Below, in pieces: positions 37,401 to 49,566 of a stretch of DNA of 64,000 bases. Below the pieces are notes generated by a model, which did no database searches, was not told the DNA's origin, and saw nothing but the letters and a program-made list of their open reading frames with translations. The first letter of the stretch is position 1; each line of letters opens with the position of its first letter. The position numbers and the translations under genes are program-made. The DNA comes from Apiospora phragmitis (Eukaryota; Ascomycota; Sordariomycetes; Amphisphaeriales; Apiosporaceae): NCBI GenBank assembly GCA_038363925.1, contig JAQQWL010000016.1, forward strand, positions 1,302,001 through 1,366,000, read 5' to 3'.

Positions 37401-38574
37401 ATCAGAAGCCATTACACTCCTTGTGGATGAGGCCCAACGTGGCTTGATCAAGCCAGATATTGTGGTGCAGCAGCTGGAGAAGAAGAAGCTCAACCGCTAC
37501 CTCTACTTTTATCTTCGCGGCTTGTGGAAAGCTTACCGCGAACGGCCCGTCGATGAGGCAATATCGCTTATAGATGACTTTGCGGATCTCGCAGTGCAAC
37601 TCTTCGCCGAATTCGACCGCGTTCTACTGATGGATTTCCTGAAAGTGTCTACCAGCTACACATTTGAGAAAGCTGATCAGGAGTGCGAAAGTCATAATTA
37701 TGTCCCGGAACTGGTCTATCTCTATTCCAAAACGGGCCAGATGAAACGCGCACTCTATCTCATCATCGACAGGCTTGCGGATGTCTCGCAAGCAATTGCA
37801 TTTGCGAAAGAGCAGGGCGACCCCGATCTGTGGGAGGACCTTCTTAACTATAGCATGGACAAACCGCAATTCATCCAGGGGTTGCTCGAGGAAGTCGGAA
37901 CTTCGATTGATCCGATCACTCTTGTGCGGCGTATACCTGAAGGGCTGGAAATCCCTGGGCTACGAGAAGGTCTGAAACACATCATGAAGGAACACGAAAT
38001 ACAGTACAGTATATCGTCAGGTGTAGCACGTGTGCTCAGGTCCGAAGTCGCTGCCGCGCAGAACATGCTGCGCATGGGTCAGCGTAAAGGGATCAAGTTT
38101 GAAGTAATGGTCAAGACGCAAGACCATGTTGACGTGGAGGTGAAGGAAGTAGCAACACTTGCTCCCAATAGGAATCGATTGGCGGGTGATGTGAGTGGGA
38201 CAGAAACGCCTACAGCATCAGATGCCGTGGAAGCAGCTTTGGAAACGCACCAACCTGAACACGACCACCGGGCTGCAAAACCCGGACACTGTTCTCGTTG
38301 TCATGAGCCATTCCACGAGTTCGAGGTCGAAACTCTTGTCGGGTTTGCCTGTGGTCATGTTTTCCACGTCAGCCATCTCCTGGAACAACTGCGCCCCGGC
38401 GAGACCCCGGATCCAGGTCTTGTAGGACATGGTGATGAGGAAGACCGCACGAGCCACGGACGGTTTGTTCGTAGGAAGGTAACACACGCGCGACTCCTTA
38501 GGGATAAGATTGAGGCCGGGTGTCCAGTATGTAGCGACCAGAGAGAGGCTGTCGAAGGCATGGTGGGGGCATAG
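34430..38574 (+). CDS. vps41: Vacuolar sorting protein VPS41 (HOPS subunit)
   Basis: Vps41 is the Rab7/Ypt7-binding subunit of the HOPS tethering complex for vacuole and AP-3 vesicle fusion. The acidic N-terminus leads to a WD40-type propeller (exon 1 34430-34852; exon 2 34914-35916), then the clathrin-repeat solenoid (about 36500-38100). A C-terminal RING-H2 (CSRCHEPFHEFEVETLVGFA, CGHVFH, CPVCSDQ) ends at 38574. Introns are 61 and 46 bp. Two one-base breaks occur: a loss near 34918 (YN-LPMFQSIRVYHAHE) and an extra T in the T4 at 35992-35995 (expected SGLSLYTPTQLLVLAYCKPD). The 2.5-kb main exon after that is clean. The long inserts rich in Ser, Asp and Glu are usual for fungal orthologues. 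Confidence 0.93.
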
Positions 38575-39053
38575 CGAATTTGTACGAGCAATCATTGCAT
38601 TGAATGGCGTTTGGCGATGGACGGGGCTTTTGAAGATTGGAAGATCAATACCTAACACGACGTAGGTAACCTTGGGACCTTACATCAAGCATACCATGAT
38701 ATACCATATTATTGCATTTTGGATTAATCCACTTCATTTAACTGAAAATCTTCCCTTCTGGCTCTGTTGGCATGGAACGAACGCCTCGAAGTTGCAGTAG
38801 AAGTTGGTGGCCGTAATCCTTGCCAAGGTGGGGGCCATTGAGCCCGCATCCACTCCACTGGGAACCATGCCCACCTCTAGGCTGTAGGTAGGCACAGAAG
38901 TAGGCATCTGGAGGGTCGTTCAGGTTGGCGAATAACATAACAATCATTATTTGTACACTGCAAGCACGTTGCCCTCTTTGAGCTCATGCCGTTTGCGAGC
39001 TGAACAATCCAACGACCCCGAGCGATCGAAATTCCAGTCATTCTTTCCTATTT
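38575..39053. other. Intergenic
   Basis: This is the VPS41 3' end and Nudix promoter. No gene is supported. Confidence 0.5.
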
Positions 39054-39782
39054 ATGCTTTCGTCTCCTTGCTTTCCTTCAGCTATTAGGCGGCTACAGGC
39101 TCTGACATCATCACTCAAACCTGCAACCAATACAACAACACAACGCCGTACCTTCAGCATGTCTCAGAAGACGCAAGAGCCCATCGTGAACAAGCTCACG
39201 GAGCTGTCCACACAGGATGCCAAATGGATCACCCTCAAGAAGATCGACTACACGGACCAGACGGGTAAGGACCGCACCTGGGAGGTCGCGACGCGCAAGA
39301 CCCGGGGCAAGGCCGGTGTCGACGCCGTCGCCATGGGGAACGTCCTGCTACACCCGTCCAAAACCCCCTCAACCCTGGTCGTGATCCAGTACCGTCCTCC
39401 GCTGGATGCGTACACGGTCGAGTGGCCGGCCGGTCTGATTGATCCCGATGAGACGGCCGAGCAGGCCGCCGTGCGCGAGTTCAAGGAGGAAACGGGCTAC
39501 GACTGCAAGCTCGTCAGCATGTCGCCCGTCCAGGCCGCCGACCCGGGCATGAGCGACGCCAACATGAAGATGGCCATGGTCGAGGTGCAGCTGGGTGAAA
39601 GTGACGAGTTGCCCGAGCAGCGCCTCGAGGACGGCGAGCACATCCAGCGCGTCGTCATCCCGCTCGCCGAGTTTTACGACCGGCTCGTCGAGTACTCAAA
39701 GAAAGACCGCTTCATCGTGGCGGCTAAGCTGTTCCATTTCGCTCACGGCATGCGTTTCGCGCAGACGCAGAAGTACATGTGA
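39054..39782 (+). CDS. ysa1: Nudix hydrolase, ADP-ribose pyrophosphatase type
   Basis: The Nudix box is complete (G-x5-E-x7-REFKEETGY, about residues 124-146), with WPAGLIDPDE before it. Overall similarity is to Ysa1/NUDT5, which splits ADP-ribose and other ADP-sugars into AMP and sugar phosphate in a Mg-dependent reaction. It has a single exon. The first ATG (39054) adds a 35-residue Ser/Thr/Arg-rich leader that could target mitochondria. An internal ATG at 39159 (MSQKTQEPI) gives the usual cytosolic length, so both forms are possible. The frame is clean. Proline in the WPAGLID loop and the C-terminal hydrophobic segment FIVAAKLFHFAHG fit the family. Confidence 0.92.
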   Translation: MLSSPCFPSAIRRLQALTSSLKPATNTTTQRRTFSMSQKTQEPIVNKLTELSTQDAKWITLKKIDYTDQTGKDRTWEVATRKTRGKAGVDAVAMGNVLLHPSKTPSTLVVIQYRPPLDAYTVEWPAGLIDPDETAEQAAVREFKEETGYDCKLVSMSPVQAADPGMSDANMKMAMVEVQLGESDELPEQRLEDGEHIQRVVIPLAEFYDRLVEYSKKDRFIVAAKLFHFAHGMRFAQTQKYM

Positions 39783-40524
39783 AATAAGATCTCCGGGAGA
39801 AATCGAAAGGATCAGGGACTGCCAACGGGAAGGGAGGGGAACTTTTTTTTGGTCGATACACAAAACCACTTCAGTGATTACTGCTTCGGTCATCACGAGG
39901 GTTCTCGCATCGAGGTGTGAGTCAAGACAGCCAAATAAACCCATTTACACTATCTACTGATAATTGGGATTATCGATAATGTGGGCGTGGAGAAGTTGAA
40001 TTAGTACATCGTCTGCTGACAATATATGCGAACCGTGAGTGGGCGGTAATGAATAACACTGCTCCGATGACATTGATGTGAGAGCACGCCAGTCCTCAGC
40101 AACACCCTTGGATAATGGAGGAACCAGGAACAATTCGCATGAGGCCATCGTGGCGCATGCTGAGCCTATCCTATCTATTTATAAAGTGGTTCCGCCCAGT
40201 CGGTAGTACGGCCCCAAACATTCGTCATGGCATAGCTGGAAGTTCCCAAGCCAGCCTAAACATAAGCCAAACACGGCCAGGCAGGAATGTGTGCACAGCC
40301 CTACGGAACCGCCTAGTTTGCTGGTAGTGCATGCATTTACGACCCATGCAGACCCATGACCAATGTTCTGGTCTTAAATAAAGGCAGTATCCGTAGGCAG
40401 CTATGCATTAAGTAAGTATGAAACTGAATGCTTTCTTTCTTGCCTAGGGATTTCACAGCATCAATTCGATTTCTTCTGTTTTTATCGCTTCATTAATTAC
40501 CGGTAAACTATCATTTCACTTGAG
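39783..40524. other. Intergenic
   Basis: No gene is supported here. It includes a T8 run at 39844-39851 and the arrestin-like gene's promoter. Confidence 0.45.
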
Positions 40525-41902
40525 ATGCCTCTCGGACTGCAGCAATCCATCGCGGCTAGCATCGAACTAGACAACTTCCAACTCTCGTACAGGCCGGGAG
40601 ATGTCATTACCGGCAACGTCGTGCGGATCCAATTAGACCAACCTGACGATGTGGTGGTAACACTCCAGTTCCAGGGCCGGGTGAAGACCCGGATAGCTGT
40701 AAGACAGAGCAACGATAACACCGCCCCAACGCGGCACTATGAAGGGGAATCCACCCTCTTCAATATCGCCCTGACCCTTTACCAGGGCCAGGCCGTCGTG
40801 GGCAAGAACGTCTGGCCCTTCACCGTGACCATCCCAGATACGCATTTACCTCCGCGGCCAGCTGCAGGCAACACTCTGCCGCCCAGCCATTACTTACGGG
40901 ATGAACATCTTGCTCGTGTGAATCAGCGGCGCAACTATCTCTACGTCAAATACGTTATGGAGGCTGACGTCCGGAGCCTTTCCAAGAAGGGCAAATCTGC
41001 CATGGCAATGTTGCCCCTCAATATAAGGACCCCCTCTTCGCCCACTCCCATTCACGACTTTGCAGCTCTGGCAATGGCCACAGAGCAAAGTATCAAAACA
41101 CTGCATCTGCTCCCCGAGTACGCCAACGAGAGCCTGTCCTTTCGCCAGCACATGCGGAGCGTCTTCAAGCGCCCCACCGTTCCCCAGTATAGTTTCGCCA
41201 TCGTGGCCGAATTCCCAACCGTCATCCAGCTGGAGCACCCGACTCCCCTACCGTTCAAGATCAGGGGCATAGTGAGGAATGGGGAGGACGAAACGACGAG
41301 CGCCGTAGTCGAGAAGCCGCCAGACATCCACCTGGTCTCGGGTCAAGTGTACCTACGCAGTGTGACGAACACCGACGGCCTAGATGCACACACCTACAAG
41401 CTCAGGTGGCGTCTCAGAGGGCCGGTGGAACCACCACCCACTCATCATGCGCACTGGCTTCCTGGACTTTAACGGGAAGCAGTTCATCGTCCCCATGGAG
41501 GGCAAGCAGGGACACGCGTGGATTGACATTGGCACAGCCGTGAGCCTGGGGGTTTCGACGAGAGGCGCGCAGGAGTCGGGACTGTTCAGGTCGTTCCAAA
41601 TGCCGCTATACCCGTCCTTTCATAGCCAACACGTGCAGCATATTCATCAGATAAAGTGGGAGCTAGTATTCACCTGTGCAGGCAAGAAACTTGTGATCAA
41701 GGGAAGCACCCGGTTCGCGTCATGGGTCCGAGTGAGGAGCGCGAGCAACAGATCTTGGGCATCATTGGACAGGATGGGATCCAGGGCGCTTACAGGTCTT
41801 GGGCGAATGGCAATGTTGACAGCCCAATGCTCGCACTTGGAATGCCGTAAGCATCGGCCAACCAAAGCTTTATGCCTGGCGGTCCAAGAGTCCGCTGAGT
41901 AA
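40525..41902 (+). CDS. Arrestin-like protein
   Basis: Two beta-rich halves match fungal arrestin-like proteins. The N-terminal half has SYRPGDVITGNVVRIQLD and VTLQFQGRVKTRI, ending in WPFTVTIPDTHLPP. The middle has the LRDEHLARVNQRRNYLYVKY region. The C-terminal half has LIMRTGFLDFNGKQFIVP and HQIKWELVFTCAGKKLVIKG. Such proteins usually adapt ubiquitin ligases to membrane transporters, but no PPxY motif is obvious here. The frame shifts once: GPVEPPPTHHAHW should read GPVEPPPLIMRTGF if one C is removed from CCACCC at 41437-41439. After that the frame runs to 41902. It has a single exon and probably acts in the cytosol. Confidence 0.75.
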
Positions 41903-42691
41903 GGACAGAGCCCCAGCGCCATCCAAGCTAATACTGGCGGGCTGGTGTGCTTGCTAAACGTACACAGCCTCTACACGCCAACGAACTTGTGTTGGCTTGC
42001 ACGAAGAGAGCTAAATATTAGCAAAGGGAAGGGGGAATGTCTGGACTCAGACTGAATGGAATTCCACCGCCCGATGTTTTATATATCCTAAGCCGAGATG
42101 TTAGGGTCGGCCCAGCCAATGAGTTCGGGCGATCTGGATTTCCGCGTTCTTAGCCCGGGATGCGGAAATGGAACGCTGACGGGCTGAAGCGACAAAGCCG
42201 GCGCCAAGCCACGGCATTACCACATAAGATACGCCAAGCCCACATGAAGTCTGGGGAATCGTGGGGTTCGGGTGCGTTTCGATTACCCAAGAATAATAAT
42301 AAATCCCGCGTGATCATGGGTCAGAGGATAATAAAACCCAGAGTCCGAGGGCAATCTCTCTAACGGCTATGCTTAGTGCAAGTTGGCTGTTATCCGGTTC
42401 CCCGCTACTAGCCGATGTTGCTTTGTCTGGAAAAGGCAGTTCGTCATGGCGGCTCGATAAGCTTTCAACGCCGCCTCCAACCGAGCCGGTATCATAAAGG
42501 ACAATGAACGCCCTCGAGACCTGGGGAGTGAGCAGTGGAAATTGGGAGAGATTGGAATCAATTGAGCAGTCCAGGGTCTCAATAACTCGGGTTTCCCTTT
42601 CTTAGAATCAATTCAGGATATTAGAGACAGCTCTACTGAGCTGAGGCCACCTTCCATCGTATCCGCAAGAGAGACAAGCCCCTAAACTGCC
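41903..42691. other. Intergenic
   Basis: No gene is supported. It contains the P450 promoter. The frame at 42160-42363 is short and has no recognised features. Confidence 0.45.
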
Positions 42692-44428
42692 ATGCTCGCC
42701 TTCAGTCTCGTCACTGCCCTTCTGGGCGTGGCAGCAGCTATTGTAACATATGTAAGTTGTTGGGGCGTCCGAATATTCGTAAGACCTGGTATCTAATCAC
42801 CTCTAGGTTGTAACTATTGTCGTTTATCGTCTTTACTTCCACCCGCTCTCCAAGTATCCGGGCCCGTTCTGGGCCAAAATCACCGACGCTTACCAGCTCT
42901 ACCATGCCTGGAAGGGCGACCGACACCTGGAGTTCTGGCGCAACCACGAAAAGTACGGCAAAATCGTCCGCTTCGGACCCAACTGCCTCTCCTTCAACTC
43001 CAACAGGGCCCTCAAGACCATCTACGGCTTCAAGTCCAACGTGCGCAAGGCCGAGTTCTACGAGGCCTTTGTCCATCCGGCCCCCAACACCCATAATGCC
43101 CGGGACAAGACGCTCCACGCGCGCAAGCGCCGCGTCCTGTCCATGGCTTCTCCGACAGCGCCATGAAGGAGATGGAGCGTTACGTGCTCGCGAACGTCCG
43201 CTCGTTCTGTGAACAGATCGGCATGGGAGCTGGCGATAACCAAAAGGGATGGACGCCGGCCAAGAACATGGCCGACTGGTGCAACTACCTGGCCATGGAT
43301 ATCCTCGGCGATTTGTGCTTCGGCAAAGCATTCCACATGCTGGAGCGACCCGATAACCGCTATGCTTTGGAGCTGGTCTCGCTCGCAACGACGCGCCACC
43401 TAATTGTAGGTTTCTTGCTTGCCTTTGTGGAAATACATGAAATGTCTAATATGCAAGTAGTGCGGCACTATGCCCATTGTTGGAAAGCTCGGCTTCGACA
43501 AGGTCCTTTTTAGTAAGATCGCGGCCGGCCGAGCCAAGTACATGGCATACAGCAAGGCGCAGTTGACCGAGCGCACGAAGCTCGGCGATGAGACAGACCG
43601 ACGAGACTTCTTCTATTACCTCTTGAAGGCACGCGACCCCGAGACAGGAGTCGGCTTCACCACGCCAGAACTGTGGGGCGAGTCCAATTTGCTGTAAGTA
43701 CCCAGTGACGAACGAGTCAGACAACGTAGCTTACATGCGCTCTTAGTATCATTGCCGGATCGGATACCACATCCACTGCCATGGCGGCGACCTTCTTCTA
43801 CCTCGTGCGCAATGCCGTGGCGCTGCAGAAGGCCACGTCAGAGGTTCGTGGCGTGTTTAGCGATGTGGAGAAGATCACTCAAGGCGCGGGTCTGAACTTG
43901 TGCACTTACCTCCGGGCCTGCGTGGACGAGGCAATGCGCATGTCCCCTTCTGTAGGCGGCATTCCTCCGCGTGAAGTATTGCAAGGCGGCATCACCATCG
44001 ACGGCGAGCACATCCCACAGGGCACCGTCGTCGGGACACCGCACTACACCATCCACCACAACGCGGCGTACTACCCTGACCCGTTCACTTACACCCCCGA
44101 GCGTTGGATCGCAGGGTCGCACAAGAGCCAAGGCGGCGAGCGCGTCACCACTTCGTCCGAGGTGGAAGTGGCTCAGAGCGCATTCTGCCCCTTCTCCATC
44201 GGCCCCCGCGGCTGCATCGGCAAGGGGCTCGCGTACCAGGAGATGATGACGACGCTGGCCCGGACGCTGTACCTGTACGACATCCGCAAGGCGCCTGGCG
44301 TCGTTGACCCAGGCGAGGGCAGTCCGCAGAACGAGTGGGGCCGGCATCGCGTTCAGGAGTTCCAGCTGATCGACCAGTTCACAAGTTTGAAGGATGGCCC
44401 TATGATCGAGTTCAGGAAGCGCATTTGA
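42692..44428 (+). CDS. Cytochrome P450 monooxygenase
   Basis: An N-terminal membrane anchor (FSLVTALLGVAAAIVTYVVTI) and the proline hinge HPLSKYPGPFWAK show an ER-bound P450. Later motifs are helix I AGSDTTS (about 43756-43776), the ExxR in EAMRMSP, the PERW meander and the heme loop FCPFSIGPRGCIGKGLA with its axial Cys. Exons are 42692-42751, 42807-43405, 43461-43693 and 43747-44428, with introns of 53-55 bp. One base is missing at 43140-43142 (KRRVLS then HGFSDSAMKEMERY, TCCC read as TCC). The layout resembles class II fungal P450s that oxidise secondary metabolites or xenobiotics. The substrate cannot be told, and no other biosynthetic genes adjoin it. Confidence 0.92.
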
Positions 44429-45330
44429 GTTTGGGTTATGATTAGCTGGCTGATAATCAGAAGGGTTAGGCGTTGGAGGCTTTTTGAGCGCATCGCAGTC
44501 ATCCAAATCAAAATATGATCAAAGAAGCCTTTAGTCAATATTGGTTTGTGTCGTATATTCTCTTGAGCAATAAATCACGAGACGATATATGGCGATAGTA
44601 GACCTGGGCAGTTGGTCGTCTGTTCCACTCCATCCCTGACTTTGGAGAATCGGTGAATACCGGTATGTATTTTGCACCCCGGACCGCTGCGGGCCGATCG
44701 CGTAAATCCATGTAGGCAGATACGGTCATGAGCACAAGATAGCGAAGACACACAGTAGTATCGTGTCAATGCCCTGGCATTATCATGCTTGCTAGCCTTC
44801 AAGAAGTTGGAGATGCGGGGAAAAGTCGACAATAGGCTGCGGGGAAGGCGGCCCCTCTCCCCAATTCAATGTTAATATTGAGCCATGTTACCATGTAGCA
44901 TCCTCGTGTTATGAGATCTTGGTCTGGTTTATCAAGCATTTTCCTCCAATCAGACAGAACACCCGCTCGCCTACTCTCCTGGCAGATAGGGATGCGCCAG
45001 TCGGATGTGGGCTTGGCTTGCTCCGCATGGCATTACTACCAAGGCCGTTTGGGGTAGCGATGCCGAACCGTTTCGTTGCATTGTATGGGCACGCTTCTGC
45101 AGGTGACGTGAAGGTCAAAATGTTCGACAAGACATGTGACGAGAAAACAGGGAGAAGCCCTCGCCTCGGTATCTCCCGCCATTCTGGGTCTTCGTCACCG
45201 TGGTTGGTAGGAAGGGGGCCGAGTGCGCAACAATAAGGGAGAAGGCGGTCGATATAAGGAAATCCTTCCCCGTCTGCCTGGAGATTTGGTATCTGCCCCA
45301 TACACACACCGGCTAGCTTACATTACCGCA
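44429..45330. other. Intergenic
   Basis: No gene is supported. Frames at 44909-45307 on both strands overlap each other and lack domain features. It holds the GH5 promoter. Confidence 0.45.
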
Positions 45331-46621
45331 ATGAAGTCGATGCTCCAAGCTCCTTTCCTCCACTTGCTTGCTGCAAGCGGTGGTTTGTTCTCGCAGATTG
45401 CCGAATCCAGAACTTTGCCGAGACAAAGTGGCTGGCCATTCGCCCCATTCGTCACTTCTGGTCGTGATATCAAAGACACGCAAGGCCAGAATGTCGTCTA
45501 CGCCGGTGCGAACTGGCCAGGTGCTGGTGAAGTCATGATTCCCGAAGGCCTCCAGTACCAGTCTGTCGAGACTATTGTGACGAAGATGAAGAGCATTGGA
45601 ATGAACGCAATTCGTCTGACTTACGCAATCGAATTGATTGACCAGATCTACGAGAACGATGGCGTTGATGTACCTCTTTCAACCGCTTTCACCGAGGCCC
45701 TCGGTGCTGAGAACGGCACTATCATCTTGGACCAAGTCCTTGCCAACAACCCGTCCTTCACTGGAAGCACGACCCGGCTGGAGGTTTACGATGCAATCGC
45801 GGCCGAATGCGCCAAGCAGGAGATCTTTGTCCACTTAGATAACCATATGTCGAGGGGCGCTTGGTGCTGCAACACCGAAGACGGAAACTCGTGGTTCAAC
45901 GACGTAGATTTCAACGTCGCGAACTGGACGAGGGGACTGGCATACATGGCCGAGCACGGCAAGTCTTGGCCGGCGCTGGTCTCGATGGCCCTGCGCAACG
46001 AGCTGCGCAGCCCCGACAGCAACCCGGAGCTGAAGGCGAGCTCCTACAACTGGCAAGACTGGTACAAGTACATCAAGCAGGGCACCGAAGCCATCCACGG
46101 GGCCAACCCGGACGTGCTCATTTTCCTGTCGGGGCTCAATTTCGACACGACCATGACCCCCGTCGTCCGTGGCACCGCCCTAACCCCCGGCAGCGAGACG
46201 TTTGACCTCGCCGACTTCGAGGGGTACGCAGAGAAGCTCGTGCTCGAGCTCCACAACTACGACAACAACGCCAACGACTGCGCGGCGCTCCAGGGCGGCC
46301 TGCACAACAACGGGTACCAGGCGATGAGCCCCGCGGAGGCGACCACGGCCAACATCTTCCCGTGGTCCTGACCGAGTTTGGCTTCAACATGGACGCGACG
46401 GAGTGGCAGCGCACCTACGCGATCTGCCTGGCGGAATACATGGTGACGCTGAAGTCCGGGTGGTTTATCTGGGTGTTGGCTGGAAGCTATTACACCCGCG
46501 ATGGTACCCAGGACTACGAAGAGACTTGGGGCTTACTGAACCACGATTGGTCGGATTGGCGCAGCCCCGAGTACGTCGAGGGCGGGCTTATCCCATTGAT
46601 TGATGGCACTGCCCCGCCATA
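45331..46621 (+). CDS. Secreted GH5-type glycoside hydrolase
   Basis: A signal peptide (about residues 1-24, MKSMLQAPFLHLLAAS) precedes a cellulase-fold (GH5) domain. The acid/base Glu is in SMALRNELRSPDS and the nucleophile Glu in LTEFGFNMD. GANWPGAG, GMNAIRLTYA, HLDNHMSRGAWCC and LELHNYD are typical barrel strands. The frame breaks at 46361-46364. NIFPWS-stop becomes NIFPVVLTEFGFNMD if one G is restored (CCGTGG from CCGGTGG), and the stop is then TAG at 46619-46621. It probably acts on cell-wall or plant beta-glucans or mannans. The substrate cannot be fixed from sequence. It has a single exon, without a carbohydrate-binding module. Confidence 0.88.
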
Positions 46622-47103
46622 GGTGTGCCATGAGCGGAGTTTATACGATGGCCGGCGTGGTCGATCGTGGGTTGTAGTAGGCAAAACATTAGTGGGAAAA
46701 TAGTAATATTACCTCCCATGACTCGTTCTGTCTGATCAGTAGACAATATAGTCATTTACAGTATAAGCGACATTTTTTATATTTATAGTAAACTCAGTTA
46801 GTAAGGTACAATACAGGCCAGATGCAATTGCATAGGTACCAATTCAATTGCATTATGCTACGTACATACATTTGTGCAATCTGCACGCATCTACCTAAGC
46901 CAATAGTGGTGTGGCTGAACGTTTATGCGCTACCGTGAGCTTGAGCTCAGGTTGGGAGTTGGAATCCATGTGGGTCGCGCATTGTTCACGCGTCCGAGGC
47001 GATGCTTTATGCAAGGCTGTGGAAGGCTGTCGTTTTTCTTTCAGGAAGAATCAATCGACGACCAGCTCAGCCTGGATAGACTCGAAGCTCTATTGTTCTT
47101 GCC
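46622..47103. other. Intergenic
   Basis: No gene is supported. It is the promoter region of the nucleoporin gene. An open frame at 46925-47203 overlaps the real first exon in another frame. Confidence 0.45.
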
Positions 47104-49150
47104 ATGGCACCATTGTGCAAGTTCTATCAACAGGGAAACTGCCGCAATGGAGGTAAGCTTCAAACCACAAACCCTCTCATCAAACCCTCGTTTCCCTGCC
47201 TAAGGCTAGCAACGCAACAATTCCGGTCCCAGAGCACCAACATCATACGACCTTGCAACTGGCACAAACCTGACTGACCATGTTTTCTCTACCAGCCAAT
47301 TGTCGCTTCGAGCACCCGGGTGCTTCGTCAAACCCATTCGGGGGTACGAACAGCAACCGTTTCGGCGCATTGAGCTCCGGCGGAGGAGGGGGAGGTAGCA
47401 GCAATGGCCCCAACAAGTACAAGATCACGAAGGAGTCGATCAGGACCGATCTGGCGGACGAACGGCCGACATGGATAATGTCAGCGTATGGCCCTGGCAA
47501 GGACGCCCCGGACCAGCTCTTCGGCGGCTATCCCCGCGAACAAAGCTTCGAGGAGCTACGATTGCATGTTCAAAGTAGTGCGAACCCGCAGCAAGCAGTA
47601 CGTCTTTCTCATGGTACCATAACGATGAAGTAACTGACATGGGGAAACCAGCTTCAAGAAGTCAACGCGCTATACCAACAAGCCGAACAGCAGATTAGTA
47701 CAACGCTAAGCAACGTCGACCAAGCCATACAATTCCTCGTGGAATCGGAAAACCGCCATCCGAACCGAAACGACATTTGCGCCCAGAATTCGCAGCAGGG
47801 CGGAGCAACCGGTACCCTTTGCCGTAGGCGCAAACCAAGCAGGCGGCTTTGGCTCGGCACCCGCAGCTAGCCAGAATCCCTTCTCGACAGGCCAGAGCCA
47901 GTCAAGCCCGTTCAGCGGCGGTGCTACTTCAACTCCAGCTGCATCTACAGGCGGATTCGGTCAGCCGTCATCACTAGGACAGAAGCCCAATCCATTTGGG
48001 TCCGCAGCATTTGGCCAACCATCTCAGCTTAGGATCTACGGGAACCTCTGCATTTGGCGGCGGCTCTGGCGGTTCGGCGTTTGGACAACCATCACAGCTC
48101 GGTGCCACTAGCGGTTCTGCTTTCGGACAACCGTCACAGCTGGGAGCCACGGGGGGCTCTGCATTCGGATCACCATCGCCGTTAGGGGGAACAGGAGCGT
48201 CTGCATTCGGGCAGCCGTCACAATTAGGAAGCGCTGGTGGTTCCGCATTTGGGCAGCCTTCGCAACTAGGAGGCACAGGCACATCAGCTTTTGGCCAGCC
48301 GTCCCAATTAGGGGCAACAGGCGGCTCAGCTTTCGGTCAAACATCAACTCTAGGGGCAAAGCCGAACCCATTTGGCGCACCATCTGGGGCGTCTGGCTTT
48401 GCTCAGGCCGCACAGCAGCCAACCAGTGCTTTCGGTCAGGCTTCATCACTTGGACAAAAGCCGAATCCGTTCGGGGCGCCTGCTGCTAGCCCCTTTGGCG
48501 GATCGGGCCAGACTCAAAATGCTGCACCCGCAGCAAATCCATTCGGAGCGCCTGCTCAGCCGAGCAGTGGGGCGTTCGGTCAGCCTGCCGCTACCAACCC
48601 ATTTGGCAGTGCTTCGAATCCCCCAGCAGACTCCGCAATGGACACAACAGCCTCCACGACAACAGCGGCACCCTCCAATCCTTTCGGGCAACCAATGTCG
48701 AATGGAACTGCCGCCCAAGCCGCAAACCCCTTTGGTCAACCGCAGGCCCAGCTCGGGGGTGCTGGGGCGGCCCCAGCAGCAGCAGGAGCCGCAGCAGCCG
48801 CGGCGAAGGGTACACCTGGCAACCCCTATGCACCCAACAGCACCAAACAACACCCACCGTACGATTCGTACGCCAATCGCGTAGGAGCGAAACTTGTTCG
48901 GTTCAAGGGACAGCCGGTCATGTACAAAGACGCCGCTACCCCCGGCCTGCGTCTTCCTGATGGTAGCTTCCGCAAGATCTGGTTTCCTAACGGGCCGCCG
49001 GCGTACTATCGCGGTACTGAACCTGAAGACCCAGCCTCCTATACTGACGAAGTGAAGAAGGCCTATGCAGATATGCATGCTAATGGGCGCTTCCTGGGGG
49101 CGATGCCTGAGGTGCCGCCCCTGAGGGAAGATTGTGTTTGGGATTTTTGA
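47104..49150 (+). CDS. CCCH zinc-finger FG nucleoporin (AMO1/NUP42 type)
   Basis: Exon 1 (47104-47152, MAPLCKFYQQGNCRNG) and exon 2 (from 47296, NCRFEHPG) together form one CCCH zinc finger. A short conserved helical region follows (ITKESIRTDLADERPTWIMS, FEELRLHVQS, LQEVNALYQQAE), then a long FG domain. The FG part contains near-identical tandem 14-residue units (FGQPSQLGATGGSA-like, about 48050-48350) and more scattered NPFG, SAFG and NPFGAP motifs. The C-terminal domain ends LREDCVWDF. Introns are at 47153-47295 and about 47600-47651. Two extra T's break the frame at 47818-47820 and 48029-48030. The family anchors at the cytoplasmic face of the pore in mRNA export (Nup42/NLP1). AMO1 is the fungal homologue. 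Confidence 0.85.
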
Positions 49151-49566
49151 TGGGGGATCAAAAAGAAGACTAGGCTACGACTGTGTATCATCAATGGCGT
49201 CGTCATGCATTACCGACCGGCGTTGGGGACAGACTTTGCAAGCGGTTGCACGAGGCATTTGTGGTTTATATACCCGTTTTAGGCCTTTGACGAATATATT
49301 CAGACCTATCTATAATGGCTATTTTGGTTCTTTCGCCTGTGGGAATCTTCGCAGAAGTGCACTCCATGCAAGTAGTTTCCACTGTCTCACTGTCATTCAT
49401 TCACATTGCAAGTCGGGCGTATTTGGTATTTTGATTCAGCTTGCATTCATCTCATTGAACAAAAGTCTATGGACAGGGGTATTGTTCGGTTAACCCGATC
49501 TTCGCCCCGACGGATTTCACTCCGTTGACTTCAAACCCTCGAACTTGCGACAAGTAGGTAACCAAT
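49151..49566. other. Convergent intergenic
   Basis: These are the 3' ends of the nucleoporin and uS10 genes. No other gene is supported. Confidence 0.5.

Noticed and set aside
42817..43212. Ser/Pro/Thr-rich 131-codon frame inside the P450
   Set aside because: It is a frame shadow of the P450 second exon, which has the HPLSKYPGPF motif in another frame.
44909..45307. Overlapping open frames on both strands upstream of GH5
   Set aside because: They overlap one another, lack domains and lie in the promoter of a well-supported gene.
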